A stretch of DNA of 64,000 nt from Trema orientale (taxonomy: Eukaryota > Streptophyta > Magnoliopsida > Rosales > Cannabaceae), in the NCBI GenBank assembly GCA_002914845.1, contig JXTC01000013.1, forward strand, positions 310,001 to 374,000. Reading direction: 5' to 3'. The notes below the pieces were generated by a model. That model had not been told where the DNA came from, made no database searches, and was given only the letters and a program-made list of their open reading frames with translations. The position numbers and the translations under genes were made by a program. Every line of letters starts with the position of its first letter. Positions within the stretch are counted from its first letter, which is position 1. Positions 1-12,900 of the stretch are shown here, in pieces.

Positions 1-918
1 AGAAACTGCATTTGACTCAATTTTGAAGGCGCTTCTTTCTCTCAATAGATTCCTAACCTTTAAAGACACATACAAAGACATTGTAAGCTACATAATTGAT
101 CAAAATTAGCAGATTCAAAGAACAAAGAACAAGGAACAGAAGTTACTTCTTGCAAAATGCGTTCAGAGGTATCTCCTGGCAAAGACCTCAAGCCAGCGGT
201 TGCCTGCATTTTGATAAAAACTCCGCAGTTAAATCAAATTTCCGTGAAATTTGGAAAGGAAAAACAGTCTTTGATTCATTCTCATTCATTTCTGAAACCT
301 TTTCCATTGCTGCTATTTATTCTAGTTATAATTCTTTTCATTTCAGATTAGTACACATGCCCATTAAGAAATATACTCACCCCAACCCGAACCGGAGTGG
401 AGGAACGCAGCTTCTTGGGAACCGCCTTCTGCGCTTTATCAAGGAGATCAATCAAAGATTCAGCAGCAGCGCGGGGATTATCGGCATGTGCGCTTAGTCC
501 TGGTTTTATCTACATTACACAAATCACTAAATAAATTATTTTTTTTTTTTTTTAAAAAAAAGATAAAAGAACTGCAAGACTTCGCAATAGAGCAGAAAAC
601 AACCTGGAGGAAAAGCTCGAGATCGTCACCAATGGGGACAAGATCAAGCTTGCCGTCAAAATTGAAGACGTGAACACGGCTACCGGAGCTACCGGCGTCA
701 AAGATAACGGCGTAAGAGGTCCTAGATCCGATAACAGGAGGAGAAACCTTGCGGTGCGCAATGGCGTAGTCGGAGGAGCGCGTGGGCATCACGTAAAGGA
801 CAAAGGAAACGAGGAGCAGAGGGACAGAGACGAGCAGCAAGATCCTTCTGTACCTCTGGATCTTATCTCCAAGAGAATCATGGACCAGAACCCGACCTCC
901 GCCTGGGCGCTTCGACAT
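1..918 (-). CDS. APY: Apyrase (GDA1/CD39 family), gene 1, 5' part only
   Basis: Nucleoside tri/diphosphatase of the plant apyrase family; removes terminal phosphates from NTPs and NDPs in the Golgi lumen or apoplast. Coding exons on the minus strand: 918-604 (105 codons), 509-381 (43), 203-147 (19), 57-1 (cut by the window edge); all junctions are GT/AG and phase 0. The start is the ATG at 918, followed by a basic stretch and one hydrophobic segment (about residues 26-44), a type II signal anchor. Apyrase conserved region 1 ([11 protein letters not shown], residues 74-84) and region 2 (RVGATAGLR, across exons 2/3) are intact. Region 3 onward lies outside the window. The N-terminus (MSKRPGGG...) differs from genes 2 and 3, so this is the more distant paralogue. 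No break is seen in the visible part. Family assignment is secure; localisation is inferred from the anchor. Confidence 0.93.
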
Positions 919-1115
919 CTTCTCGGATTCGAAGATGTTGTGATGAAGATGGTGGTGGTGGTCTTGATCCGACGGCGGAGAATTGGTCTGACCTTCGAGG
1001 AGCTCGGCTGACGACGGCGATCGGTACCGGATCTGACCGTTGGTGGTCGCAGGCGGACCCTTCTGCTTCCCTTCCTGTACGGTCTCCAGCTCGTAAAATT
1101 TTTAGTGCTCTCTTC

Positions 1116-1124
1116 TATTTATAT
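1116..1124 (-). promoter_or_regulatory. Candidate TATA box of apyrase gene 1
   Basis: Minus strand reads CATATAAATAG about 200 bases before the start codon, which would give a 5' UTR of roughly 170 nt. An alternative is a longer transcript with a 5'-UTR intron: a strong donor (GTAAGT) lies at 1,246-1,241 on the minus strand and AT-rich TATA-like sequence lies near 1,490-1,520. Sequence alone cannot decide. Confidence 0.4.
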
Positions 1125-1482
1125 GAACGAAAAACAGGAATTTGTTCAGAAAAATGTCACACAAGAATCGAAAACACGAATTTTGTCAACTTTCGATACA
1201 ATGCGGAGAATTAATGGAGAAAACGATTCGAGTTTGGGATACTTACCAGAGAGATCTCTCGAGAGTTGACTCCGTGAAACCACTGCCGCCGTCGACTTCC
1301 GCCGTGGCCGATTGTCGCCGGCGGTTCGTTGTTTGATCGGAATCAAGGCTTGATCATCCTCTGTTTGTGAAAATGTCTGACTGAGGATTGGATTTGAATG
1401 AATGAAAGAAATGTGACGAGAAAGAACAGTTAAGAGAGTGTTAGTCCCCAAAAATCTAAATCCCGAGAATCATACAATCAGA

Positions 1483-1524
1483 TCAGATATATATATATAT
1501 ATATATATAATATAAACATATAAA
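1483..1524. repeat. (TA)n microsatellite
   Basis: About thirteen TA dinucleotides followed by an imperfect TA-rich tail. It lies upstream of gene 1 and may overlap its distal promoter. Confidence 0.8.
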
Positions 1525-1838
1525 ATGCAGAGGAAGGGGGAAGAAGTCTCCGAACGCGGGGTGGGCAGTTCGGAAATTGGAGGAACAGGTTAAGTTTTGG
1601 AATTTCGACTTTTTAGACTCCTCTTATTGCAAATCGGAGATTTTTTTTTTTTTTTAATTCGTGGGGTTTTTTTTTTTTTTTGTTTTTTGAATGATTAATT
1701 CCTGGGTTTTGTTGTTTGAATTCACTTTTATTTCTTTTATTTTTTATTTTTTATTTTTTTTAAATAAAATAAAAAGTGAAAAATTTTTCAATTAAATACT
1801 TGATAAAATCTAATCATTCTTTTGGTTTTAAAAAATAA

Positions 1839-1998
1839 GGGGATGGCGTCCCTACGTAGGGTCATGCCTTAATTATCGTTGGATAGGAATCTGTGGGGAA
1901 TAACGGGAATCTGTGGAGAATCTATTTATATACAGATTCCCATCCAACGGTGAATAGACAGGGCCCTACGTAGGGACGCCCCTACTGTAGACGCGCCC
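1839..1998. mobile_element. Mutator-type MITE, copy 1 of 3
   Basis: A 160-bp element bounded by a perfect 9-bp target duplication AAAAAATAA (1,830-1,838 and 1,999-2,007). The ends are GGGGATGGC... and ...TAGACGCGCCC, with an inner inverted repeat around CCCTACGTAGGG. The 9-bp duplication places it with Mutator-like elements. Related copies lie at 46,769-46,920 and 49,860-50,031. No coding capacity. Confidence 0.88.
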
Positions 1999-2222
1999 AA
2001 AAAATAAAAATACAAAATAAAAATGCATTTAAACAAGTCCCTATTAGTCCATATTTTTATTTTTGTTTTACATTTTGCACACACACAATGCCAAAGCAAA
2101 AGGATTTAATTATTTTTCTTTTAAAGAAAAAAAGAAATGGGATTTGAAATTGATATTTCTATATTTTAAAAGGTTAGATAAAGGCTTAATAACGAAGGGG
2201 AATCATAACGAGTGGTTTTTGG

Positions 2223-2399
2223 CAAAGTGGATTAGCTCATCAAGTAGTAAGAGTACACATTATCTGGAATCTAAAACTTATAATTCTCTGTGATTCTTAA
2301 TGGGGTGGGGTGAGGATTGGATAGTAATAAATATTTTTCGTGAATTTATAATAAATAGAGACCATTAGTTAAGCCTTATTTTTTAAAAAATAAAAAAAA
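2223..2399 (+). mobile_element. Degenerate tRNA-derived SINE
   Basis: Clearly related to the intact SINE at 40,365-40,570. It shares the box-A-like head (TTAGCTCATCAAGTAGTAAG), the middle GAGGATTGGATAGTA, and the tail CCATTAGTTAAGCCTTATT before an A-rich end. The box B region is eroded. No target duplication is obvious. A direct repeat of about 33 bp (2,046-2,078 and 2,434-2,466) flanks the neighbourhood. Confidence 0.6.
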
Positions 2400-2407
2400 T
2401 GGATGAT

Positions 2408-3529
2408 TTTTTTTTTTTTTTGAAATTTGTATGGTAGTCCACATTTTTATTTTTGTTTTACAATTTACTCATATATGATTTGCAAACACAGACATAAGAA
2501 AGGATTTTTTTGGTATTTGATATTTTTTTTATTAATATTAGACCGGGAAAAAGACGTAATAACGCATCAAAGCTTGTTCATCTCCCCAAAAGTGCCACAA
2601 AAATAAAGTATTAAGCAAAAAAAAAAAAAAGACATTAATAAATTAGACTTCACTTTTGTCAAGAGAAAAATGAATAAATAAGTGAAAAGAAACTTAAGAT
2701 CGTTAATTTGGACAGCAAAAAGGTTGTTAGATTTCTTGTACCAGCCTTAAAGTTTCAATCTGATTTGGAAGGTCAATAAAATCGCTTTGGATAAATTTTT
2801 TCTGTTTTCCTTTGACTCTGCATTGTAATTACGAAAAATAGAGAACTATACTCATTATAATTTCACGAAGTTTACTTTTTAGGCCAGTTTATTGGAGTTG
2901 TAAATTTTAAAAGAAACACTTTTAACTATACTGAGTAAAAAATTCATTGTATTGTAAAACAACTGAGTATTTAGTAAATTATAATTTTAAAGTGTTATGA
3001 CTTGAAAAAAACTTAATTAGAGTGTTTGGTCTACTATATTGTTGAATTGTTTATAAAAATATAAAATGATCAAAATAGACATCATTATACTATTACACAT
3101 ATTTTGTCATAAATTATTAAATATTTAAGAAAAATAAGTCATTACAGAGTATACGGTTTGACAACTGTGGTTAGAATGAGATTATTAATTTTTAACTTAT
3201 ATAATAGATTACTAAGGCTTATATAATTATTACAGCAATGACCTTTTTTTCACAAATTATTAAATTTTTAACAGAAATAAGTCTTTGTACAAAACTCACA
3301 GTTTAGTAATTATAGCTAAAAACGAGATTTTGGCTCATAAAAGTGAATAATTCACCAATTATATACTTTGTTTATAACTATTTTATGCCAAAAAACTAAT
3401 ATTTTGTGACAAAAGGGTAATTATTATAACAACTACATTTCACCAAGAAAAAAAAAACTACATTTCAGGAGTTATTACTGTGAGTTGAAAATTAATGATA
3501 CAATGAGTACAAAGTAAATGAAAGAAAAT
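2408..3529. other. AT-rich intergenic DNA, nothing recognised
   Basis: Poly-A/T tracts and AT-rich unique sequence. No ORF, inverted repeat or family motif recognised on either strand. Confidence 0.6.
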
Positions 3530-5144
3530 CTTCTGACTGGACAAAGACCACTTGCGCGGCTGGACTTAGGGAACCACTCACCTCGCAGACTGTTGGATCG
3601 AGCTCTGGACTCATTAAGATACGCTCGTGAGAATTACCGATAGATAGCCGCGAATGAGGGAGCACGCGGGGCCCCTACCCCGTCGGCCACGCTGATCCCA
3701 GTGACAAGGAGATAAGCTGTGGCGTAGCTTTTTTGCTTCCTTCGCACGTACTTTTATCAGCAAACCAAGCTCAAACACGCGTCAAACTCATTTCCTTGCC
3801 TAATCTGACCGCAACATATGTATTCAAATGAGTTATTCAACTTGGTTGCAGGCCTTTCGCCCGCACCTGATTACACAGGCCTCATCTCTTCGTCGATACA
3901 ATCCATCCAGGTCGTCCGTTTAGCGATCCAATTGCTACGATTTCATAAGCTTTTTCTCATTTCTCTTTAGATCAAATCTAGAGCGTCCATTTTTGTCAAA
4001 TTGTCAAAATCAAAGGATTTCTTACCTTCTCATCAGCTAGGTTTTTAAAAGCCTCCAAGCACCATTTACGAGGAAAAAAGAAAAAAAAAAAACTCCAAGA
4101 GTCCAATGTTGGAGTTAAACCAAAATCAAAAAATTACTTGTACATAAATAAATATATATTAATATACATATATTCTATTTTCTAGTTTTTATTAAGGATT
4201 TCTAATTAGTAGATTTATATTTAGTGGTTAATTACTTTGGAGCACTAATTCAAGAGAACAAACTGTCCTTTTTGGAGGAGTAAAATAACACTTTTAAGAG
4301 TACATCCAAGGCTATTCAAAAGAGAAAAATAGATCAAATTAGTTTTATTCTGTTAAATTTTTCTCCTTTATTTTTGTATCTCTTGTATTGGTTAGAATAA
4401 AATAGTTTTGTTCTCAATTTTTATTATGAGCTAAATATTTTTTGCCTAGGTTTACATATTAGCTCAACCATATAGTTTTGTTATTTTTGCTTCTCTTAAT
4501 ATGTCAATTTTCTTATTAATTTGTTTGTTCTATTTGTATTTAATGCTTTTAATTACTTGATCACTAATTAGTTGATTATTAGAAATTGTAATAAAATTGG
4601 GAAATAGAGTTATGTGTTTAGGCATAAACACAGTGATATGCATCAAAGTAAGATAGAGATATACCTCATTGTGTGTGTAGCCATTAGAGAGCGCTTAAGC
4701 TTAATGATTCCTTTTAGTTTTAATCCTCATAAAAATATAGTGGATTAGGTTAGAGGAAAATTTCTACATAACAATCTAAGAAGCATATAGATAATTAAGT
4801 ACACTTGGTTAATAAATAAATTTTATAAAATTAATTAGAGAGAGATAGAAAAACACATGTAAGAGGTAGGGTGAGCTTGTAGACCTATACATTTATTTTC
4901 TTGATTCAGGTATTTCATTTTGCATTTTTTTTTTGCAGTCTTATTTTATTTCTTTTCTTTTTTTGCACTTTTATTTAGTTTTATTTACGATTGTTTGAAT
5001 AATCTTAAAATTGATACAATTTTAGTTTTAGCATAGAATTAGCGAGTAACTAATTCTCATGGATTTGACACTCTTCTCACTTATTTATATTATTTGTGAT
5101 CATCTGTGGACTTTCAAGTGTGTGTGTAAATCTAATTTGCTACA
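3530..5144 (+). mobile_element. Decayed LTR-like sequence related to the 59-62.8 kb LTRs
   Basis: From about 4,240 to 5,144 this parallels 61,900-62,756 and the 3' part of the solo LTR at 59,021-60,619. Shared landmarks are the TTCTCAATTTTTATTATGAG block, a TTGATCACTAA-like block, and the terminal GGATTTGACACTCTTCTC then GTGTGTGTAAAT region. The more GC-rich 3,540-3,960 part has no match I can see in the window; it could be the 5' half of the LTR or another insertion. Start is approximate and no target duplication was found. Confidence 0.5.
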
Positions 5145-5157
5145 TTTTATACTTTTC

Positions 5158-5874
5158 GGCCACGTTTGGAATGCAGGATAAGGACGTGATTGGATTAGAT
5201 TAAATTATTTCCATATTTGGTGAATGTATATGAGAGAGATTGGATTGGATTAAAATAATCCACTCCAAAAATAATACCCTTAGAAGGGGATAATCTTATC
5301 CTCTTGAAAATTTGGGATTGAGAGGGGTTAGTAATTTGTTTAAAAATAATAGAATGTTTTTGAAGTAGTAAAAAATGGTACTTTCGAAATTAAATTATAA
5401 AACTGGTATTTTGAAATTGGCTTTTAAAAGTGGTAAAACCAGAAACGGTATTTTTCGAAATAGTTTTTTAGAAGCTGTATTTTTGCAAATAATTTATAAA
5501 AAGTGATATTTTCCTAAAATTAAGTTTTAAAAGTGGTATTTTCAAAAATATATTTTTAAATAGTATTTTTTAAAATATTTTTAAAAGTTGTATTTTTGTA
5601 AATAAGTTTTGAAAAATGATATTTTTATAAAATTAAGTCTTTAAAATAGTACTTTTCTAAATTTATTTTTAAAAGTGGTATGTTTCTAATTAATCAAACC
5701 TCAAAATTGTTACTTAGTTAAAACTATGAAACATACATGCTAATCCTATCCTAATAAAAAGTAGCATACCAGATTAGACTATAATCCTATCTTATTCTAT
5801 CCTATCAAATCCAATTCAATCCAATCTATTCCTTTAAAATAATCAAATCCTATCCTGCATACCCGAACAAAGCC
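5158..5874. mobile_element. Putative PIF/Harbinger-like MITE with internal repeats
   Basis: The left end GGCCACGTTTGGAATGCAGG and the reverse complement of the right end, GGCTTTGTTCGGGTATGCAG, form an imperfect terminal inverted repeat. Candidate 3-bp target duplication TTC at 5,155-5,157 and 5,875-5,877. Inside (about 5,330-5,700) are many degenerate units of about 35-40 bp built on AAGTGGTATTTTT. No ORF. Superfamily is tentative because a 3-bp duplication is weak evidence. Confidence 0.5.
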
Positions 5875-5877
5875 TTC

Positions 5878-6760
5878 ATACACTAGGAAGCAAGTTTTTG
5901 GCCTTCGGCGATGATCAAGAAGTAGGCCACAGAACATAAAATAAAAATAGTAAATACTCTAAGATTTCTAGCATACATGAAGAAAAGTTAGAAAGAGCCT
6001 TTGTCAGATGTTTATAGAAAATGTGTATCAAAGGCTAAATCATTTCAAAAGAAATGTTTGCTATTTATAGCTGAAATTTTCGTTCACAAATAACCTAGCA
6101 AACCTCTAAAAGAAGAAATGATAAAACAAGACACTTGTACGAAGTTTTGAGCTAAATATAGAAAAGATATAAAGATCATATGACACTGTATATTTTGGGC
6201 AACCAAATGCTCAGACATGCTAGACAAATGGCTTATCAGTGACAAAACAGAACTAAGTACGAAAATGAGATTTATCACAACATCTACTGACACAACAGAT
6301 TAAGCTACTGATCACACACTATTAAGAACTTAAGTCCTTAAGAAGAAGGTCAATGTCCGAACAATTTGGCAACCAGTGCGACACCCAGTAGATTAGAGGT
6401 AATACAAATGAGGTAAAATACGTATGAAAGAAAAAACATAAAAAGATTTTGATTGATCATTACAATGCAAAAGATCATAAGATGCCAAATATTAATTCCT
6501 AAAACCTAACACATACCAGCCACAAAAACAAGAAAGAAATGAATCAAAAATTAGTTCTCAACTGCACAGCAAATTGGACTAAACTACAAATTTAAGACAA
6601 AAAATGCATCACGTTCTACCATTATTTCAAACCTTATACCAAAATCCATTTCCCAATAATTCAATCTGTGACGCAGCAGAAGAGATGAAGAGATCTAAGT
6701 TTAAGCTCTTTCAATGAGTTAGAGAAGAGAAACAGGAGAGAATCTATGAAATACCTCTGA
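5878..6760. other. 3' flank of apyrase gene 2
   Basis: No gene seen. The part nearest gene 2 (about 6,510-6,760) is homologous to the flank downstream of gene 3 (about 37,170-37,430), including a shared AATTCAATCTGTGAC motif. The tandem duplication therefore includes 3' flanking DNA. Confidence 0.65.
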
Positions 6761-6765
6761 ATAAT

Positions 6766-6771
6766 TTTATT
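6766..6771 (-). terminator. Polyadenylation signal of apyrase gene 2
   Basis: AATAAA on the minus strand about 155 nt past the stop codon, in a context (AATAAAATTATTCAGAGG) conserved at the same position downstream of gene 3. Confidence 0.65.
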
Positions 6772-6923
6772 GGATTATGTAGAATAGATGTAACTACATT
6801 AGGAAATATCTCTAATTAACTAACACAAATATAGTACATCAAACTGATACCAATATTCAGAGGCCGACATTTGCATCTTGCTCGGCTCATAGATCGATTG
6901 ATGCTAATTAAGCAGGATGATGA

Positions 6924-9900
6924 TCAAAGTTCAGCAGTTGATGATGACGATGAGACGGCCTCTATGGCGCTGCCTAGTGGCCATGCTGCTTCAACCCAAC
7001 CATCCTGATATTTAATTTTCTTCACCAACGTAATCTCTTGCGAGGGGTCCAGACCTGTTTAACAAATAGTAACAACAAAGTTTGATCTTAAACGATGTGT
7101 TTTGAACTTCCTTACTAAATGTAAGGGGGAAACTTACCAAAACCATCGACAAGCAACGAGTACTGGTAAACAAGGTCCAAACAAATGTATGGCAAGTCAG
7201 ACTCATCAACGCCAGGAAATACAGATGCCGCATCTTCGAATTTGGTTTGGCAAGCAAGCTTAGCTGCAGCTTCAAAATCCGAAGGGTAAGCTTTGGCAAT
7301 GTGATCACTGGCATTAACAAAACCAACCTGCATATGCACATTATGTGGGTTAGTTCAACCATCCAGTCACATACAAACGAAAGTCTTAACTCTTTTAACT
7401 CAGGAGCAATAAAAATCACCGAGAAAAGTACCTGACCGGCCCTGTCGAAGAAGAACGAACCAACATAAAGATTACTTACTCCATCCCCTCCTCCTCCATT
7501 CCATACCCCAGCAAATGTACAGTTCAAGTATGCACATGTTTCACTTATTTTAAGAGCCTTGTCAGCTATATTTCTGCACTCATCCACACTTGAGCCAGAC
7601 GAGGAGGCTGACGCGTTATAAGTAATTTCGCTGTATACATAAGACCCTGAAATTCAAATTTAAGATGAGAAAGAAAAACCAGTATAATGACTCTATTTTC
7701 TTTGCAAAGAACATCTGCTAGTGACTGCAATATTTAGGGGTGTCAATTCGTGTCGACGGGTCGGGTTCGTGTCGGGTTGAAGTCTAATATATACATAAAT
7801 TATGTCAACCCGAACCCGACCCGTGACCCGTCGTGTCAGAAAACTATCAACACTAACCCGACCCGCATCTAAAACGGGTTGACCCGAACCCGATCCGTAC
7901 AAACCGCTTTGGTGAATAACATCCAACCCACAACCCGATTTTGACCCGTCAACCCGTTTTTGACCCGCCAACCCGCTATGACCCGTATTTTTTTACTTAT
8001 ATTTTCTTTTTATAAGGCTATTATTGTCTCATTTTAAAATAAATAAATTATGAGTAATTTATAAATATAATTAATAACTTATAATCCCAAATGCTTATAT
8101 TGTACAAATTAAATATATTTATAATAATAGTCATAAACAAATTAAATAAAAAATATTTTTATAATTTAATTATATATATATTTGTTGGCGGGTCAAACGG
8201 GTCAAGTTCGTGTCAAGCGGGTTGACCCGAACCCGACCCGTTTTTTTATTCGTGTCAGACTGGTCGACCCGAACCCGACCCGCACCCTTTTTCTTCAACC
8301 CTAACCCGCAAAAAATCGTATCGTGTTCGTGTCGTGTCGTAACCCGAATTGCCACCCCTAGCAATATTGCAATGTTTTCTTTTCTTTATTTTTTTGCTTC
8401 AATCTCTTGGCATCTAATAATACTGAACTTGAAAACAGGAAAAAGGAAGATAATATTTTAAAAGATATGTTTAGTTATAGAATAAAAATAATAGATACAA
8501 CTAATCAGTTGGTCCCTGAAAATGTTAAAATACGTTGATTACAAAGCCACCTGATTCTATGCCATGATGTCTGCATTGTTTCATATTCTTATGCCTTACA
8601 CGAATCTTTACGTGATAACACTTTGTGCAATCATCGCTTTTGTAAACCATTACCTTTCATCTGATCGGTTGTTATAATTTTTGAAAAGCAATGAATGCAG
8701 CACAAAATCATAAATTCTACAGAAGCAATAAGCATGAACATATGGCTTCTATGATGTATCTGTACATGTCACGATCTTCTGAGAAAGTGATAAACGCAGC
8801 GTCTGAGAGTAAATTACAGAAGCTAGACAGTTTATTTAACATGAGATGAGTAAGAGCTAGAGATTGACATTAATAATGACAGAACAATGTCAGTCAATTT
8901 GAAGATGGTGGAACTCGACATACCGTTATAGCCACCTAAAATGCAAGGGCTTCCAGAATCTCCAGTAACGTTTAAAAGCCCTGCTCGAGCTGCTAGTAAG
9001 CCATAACCCAAGTAACTGTACAGAAGATTCAAAGGCCATATTAGACTAGGCTGCATAAAGTTCTATGACTAAAATGACAAATAAACAGCGGAAACTAATG
9101 CGGCAATTATAGACAAAGAACTTTTGGATACAATTGAACAGATCCATTTTTATTTCAAAAACTGGAGAAGCAAAGGAAAGTAACATAACAGGAAATAGTG
9201 GTAATGTACCAAAAATCATCAAAGTTAAGAACCGTGGCATCTATTTAACTTAAAAGAAAGAAACAAACCTGTGAACATAGAGAAAATATTCAGTTCCATT
9301 AAGATAGGTTTGTTTCACATAGTCCTCTCCATCTGATGGAGTTGGTGCGTTTGAATAAGCTGTTTCAGAGATAGCATAAGCCATTTGAACTGATCCACCT
9401 CCAAGGTCTACAACTCCAACTGTATTTGGATATTCCTTCCCCAAATTTCCAAGGAGGTAGTTAATTGCAACCTGTAAAATATGAAGTAGAACTAAGACAA
9501 AATAGATTCATTTTTTTAACTTCATGAAGTGCAACTCACACCTAGTTTTCCAGATTCATTTTTTTTTTCAACTTCATGAAGTGCAACTCACAGCTAGTTT
9601 TCCATTTTGTTAAAAGTCACATAAAGAGTCCTCTGGTACAGCTAGCATTCGTCAAGAAATTTAAGGCATTTTGATATATTACACAGAAATGGTGTATGTT
9701 GACAGTTGGGAGAACTAACCAATTCTCCATTGGCCATCTTGTTTTCGTAGTGTAGATACATTATTACAACTATTTTGCTAAATTTGGTATATATATATAT
9801 ATATCGACAGACTTAAATAGTGATTTTATAAAATTACTATCGATATATAATATATAAATAAAACTACCATCTGTAGATATATTCATTCCATTTTTTATTT

Positions 9901-12900
9901 CTCATTCTTGAAATATTTTTTGGCAAGGAATGGTCTTCTTTTTTCTTTTTTTTTTTCAAAAAAACAGAGCGGATTTTGTCTTCTCTTTTTTTTTTTCGCA
10001 TTTGAGAAATTTTGTCAATTAAGTGCTAAGAAAAAGGATAATTAGTTCCGAAAAGAAAAAGAAAGAAGTAATGATTCTATTATAACTACTATATTTGATT
10101 CTTCAAATTTATTTGATTTTCATTTACCCATCGCATGAAAGTTCCTAACTACAAATGCCTCAAGGGAAAAAAAAGTTACTAGCTACAAATTGTCATTATT
10201 CCCTTTAAACGGAAAAAAAATGTCATTTTTATTCGAAATGTCTCCCATTAATAGTGTAAGTCAGAAAAGATATTTAATCTTATTATTAGATAATAATTTA
10301 TAACTAGTGCGCTTTGCGCTAGTTGCATTAATATTCCATGTCTTAATCCTAATTTATAGTTAGGTTCAATGTATTTCAACATTAAAAAATATATTTATCT
10401 CTATATTTATTTTGATGAGACGAATGTAGCACAACCATTTATTCGATGAACTAAATTTATTATAAGATATCATTAATATTAAATTAAATACAATATTATA
10501 TAATATATGTATATATTACAACCAATCATAGTAAAGAAAAATAATGATAGGACCAATCATATCATGAAAAAATTAGGATTTTTCTAAAAATTTTAAAAAT
10601 AGAATAGTGATAAAAAAAGGTTCAATATATTTCAACATGAAAAAATATATTTATCTCTTTATTTATTTTAGTGAGACGAATGTAACACAACTTTTTGACG
10701 TTCAATGAACTAAATTTAATATAAAGAATCATTAATATTAAATTATGTATTTATCTCTCTCTATATTTATTTTGATGAGACGAATGTAGCACAATCATTT
10801 GTTCAATTCGATTCGATGAACTAAATTTATTATAANNNNNNNNNNNNNNNNNNNNNNNNNNNNNNNNNNNNNNNNNNNNNNNNNNNNNNNNNNNNNNNNN
10901 NNNNNNNNNNNNNNNNNNNNNNNNNNNNNNNNNNNNNNNNNNNNNNNNNNNNNNNNNNNNNNNNNNNNNNNNNNNNNNNNNNNNNNNNNNNNNNNNNNNN
11001 NNNNNNNNNNNNNNNNNNNNNNNNNNNNNNNNNNNNNNNNNNNNNNNNNNNNNNNNNNNNNNNNNNNNNNNNNNNNNNNNNNNNNNNNNNNNNNNNNNNN
11101 NNNNNNNNNNNNNNNNNNNNNNNNNNNNNNNNNNNNNNNNNNNNNNNNNNNNNNNNNNNNNNNNNNNNNNNNNNNNNNNNNNNNNNNNNNNNNNNNNNNN
11201 NNNNNNNNNNNNNNNNNNNNNNNNNNNNNNNNNNNNNNNNNNNNNNNNNNNNNNNNNNNNNNNNNNNNNNNNNNNNNNNNNNNNNNNNNNNNNNNNNNNN
11301 NNNNNNNNNNNNNNNNNNNNNNNNNNNNNNNNNNNNNNNNNNNNNNNNNNNNNNNNNNNNNNNNNNNNNNNNNNNNNNNNNNNNNNNNNNNNNNNNNNNN
11401 NNNNNNNNNNNNNNNNNNNNNNNNNNNNNNNNNNNAAAATCATAAGCTAATGGCTAATATAACCATTATTACATTTTAAACATCATAGAAAGAAAGCTAT
11501 ATAGTAGTTAATATAAATGAACAACACCAATTCAAACTAAGAAAAGCAAAAGAAAAGGGGAAAAAAAATATACCTTGCAAATTCTATGACAAGCGAATAG
11601 ACAAAGAAGAAAATGAAATATTCCAACTTATCGATTCCTTATTGATTTTCATTTTAGGATAGTAAAATTTTTATTTCTAAAGGAAATGAGTGAAAAAAAA
11701 AAGTAAACTTAAAAAAAAAAAAGAGAAGTCACCTAATGGAAAATTTATATAAAGTAAACTTTGTTCCCTTACACATAATAAGGCCATAATAATTTAAAGA
11801 ATGTTTTTAAGCAGATTATAATGCCATAACAATGTCATAATCTTTTAAGCACATTAAGGATTTTCTTTTTTTTTTTTTATAGATAAAAGTAGTTAATAGT
11901 GTTCTCCTTTAAAAAAAAAAAAAGTTAACAGTATCAAAAAAAAAATAAAAATTAACGGCGTTAAAATAGAGGAGTCAGATCAAGCACATTAATAAAATTA
12001 TATAAAAAAAATACCAAAAGATAAAAAAAATAAATATTCCAAATATTTTTAGCTAATTAACTACTAAATCATAACCGTTAAAATTATAATGATTTAAATT
12101 TTTATAACTATTGATATATAAATATTAAAATATGGAGTCTTACTCATATATATATATATGCATTCTTGGTGAAATTTTTAGAGATTTGTCTTCACTTTAA
12201 GACTAAGGGAAAAGTGAAGAAAAAGTGAAAAATATGTTGTTTAATAGGAGGAAAATCAGAATAAAAGGAAAAAGGGAGAGGAAAAAAATAAGCATGAGCC
12301 CCACAATCACAAAAATTGTGGGAAGATTTATAACTTGGACTCAAAAGAAAATTACTAATTTGATAATTTTAAAATACGATATTATGTTTAAATTATTAAA
12401 TTGTAAATATTCATTTTCTTTTCTTCCAATATACCAATTAACAAAAAAATTTTCCTTTCTACTAAATAGAGCCTGAGATATTCTTTAGGGGTGATTTAAC
12501 TATCTAAAAGGGTGGTACGTAGGTAGCTCGAGTTGTCAACACATAATTTGCTGTCATGAGTCTCCTGTTCATTTTGGACCTACCTAGCACTCTATAGGAC
12601 CATGTTTCAAACTCGAGTTTGTGCATGAGAGTTGGTGGATTTCTGGAATATCAAAAAAAAAAAAAAAAAGAAACTCTCTCAGGTTAGAAGTAAAGAATAA
12701 TAAAAAACTTAAAAATATTTTTTAGGGAATTAAATCTTATTCAGACTTTTCAATATAGTAGTTGACATATTTTTAAATAGACATGCCAGGAATCCAATAA
12801 CGGTTCTACTTCTGCAAATTGAATTAGAACTCAGCCTTTGATGCTAAAAATAGACCAAATAACAATAAAAGTAAAAAAAAAAAAAAATTACTGGTTTGAG

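Noticed and set aside
670-1011. Plus-strand ORFs opposite apyrase first exons (also 13,806-14,087 and 41,088-41,450)
   Set aside because: Antisense shadows of the well-supported minus-strand exons; no independent motif.
1146-1451. Minus-strand 101-codon ORF upstream of gene 1
   Set aside because: Low-complexity leader sequence with no family motif; a 5'-UTR intron or promoter is more likely.
7693-8461. ORFs with RVRV/DTNPTR motifs at 7.7-8.5 kb and 42.7-43.0 kb
   Set aside because: They arise from the repeated CCCGACCCG ends of the hAT MITE.
10751-11443. Long ORF across the first N-run (and a similar one at 43,005-44,039)
   Set aside because: The open frame exists only because N codons are not stops.
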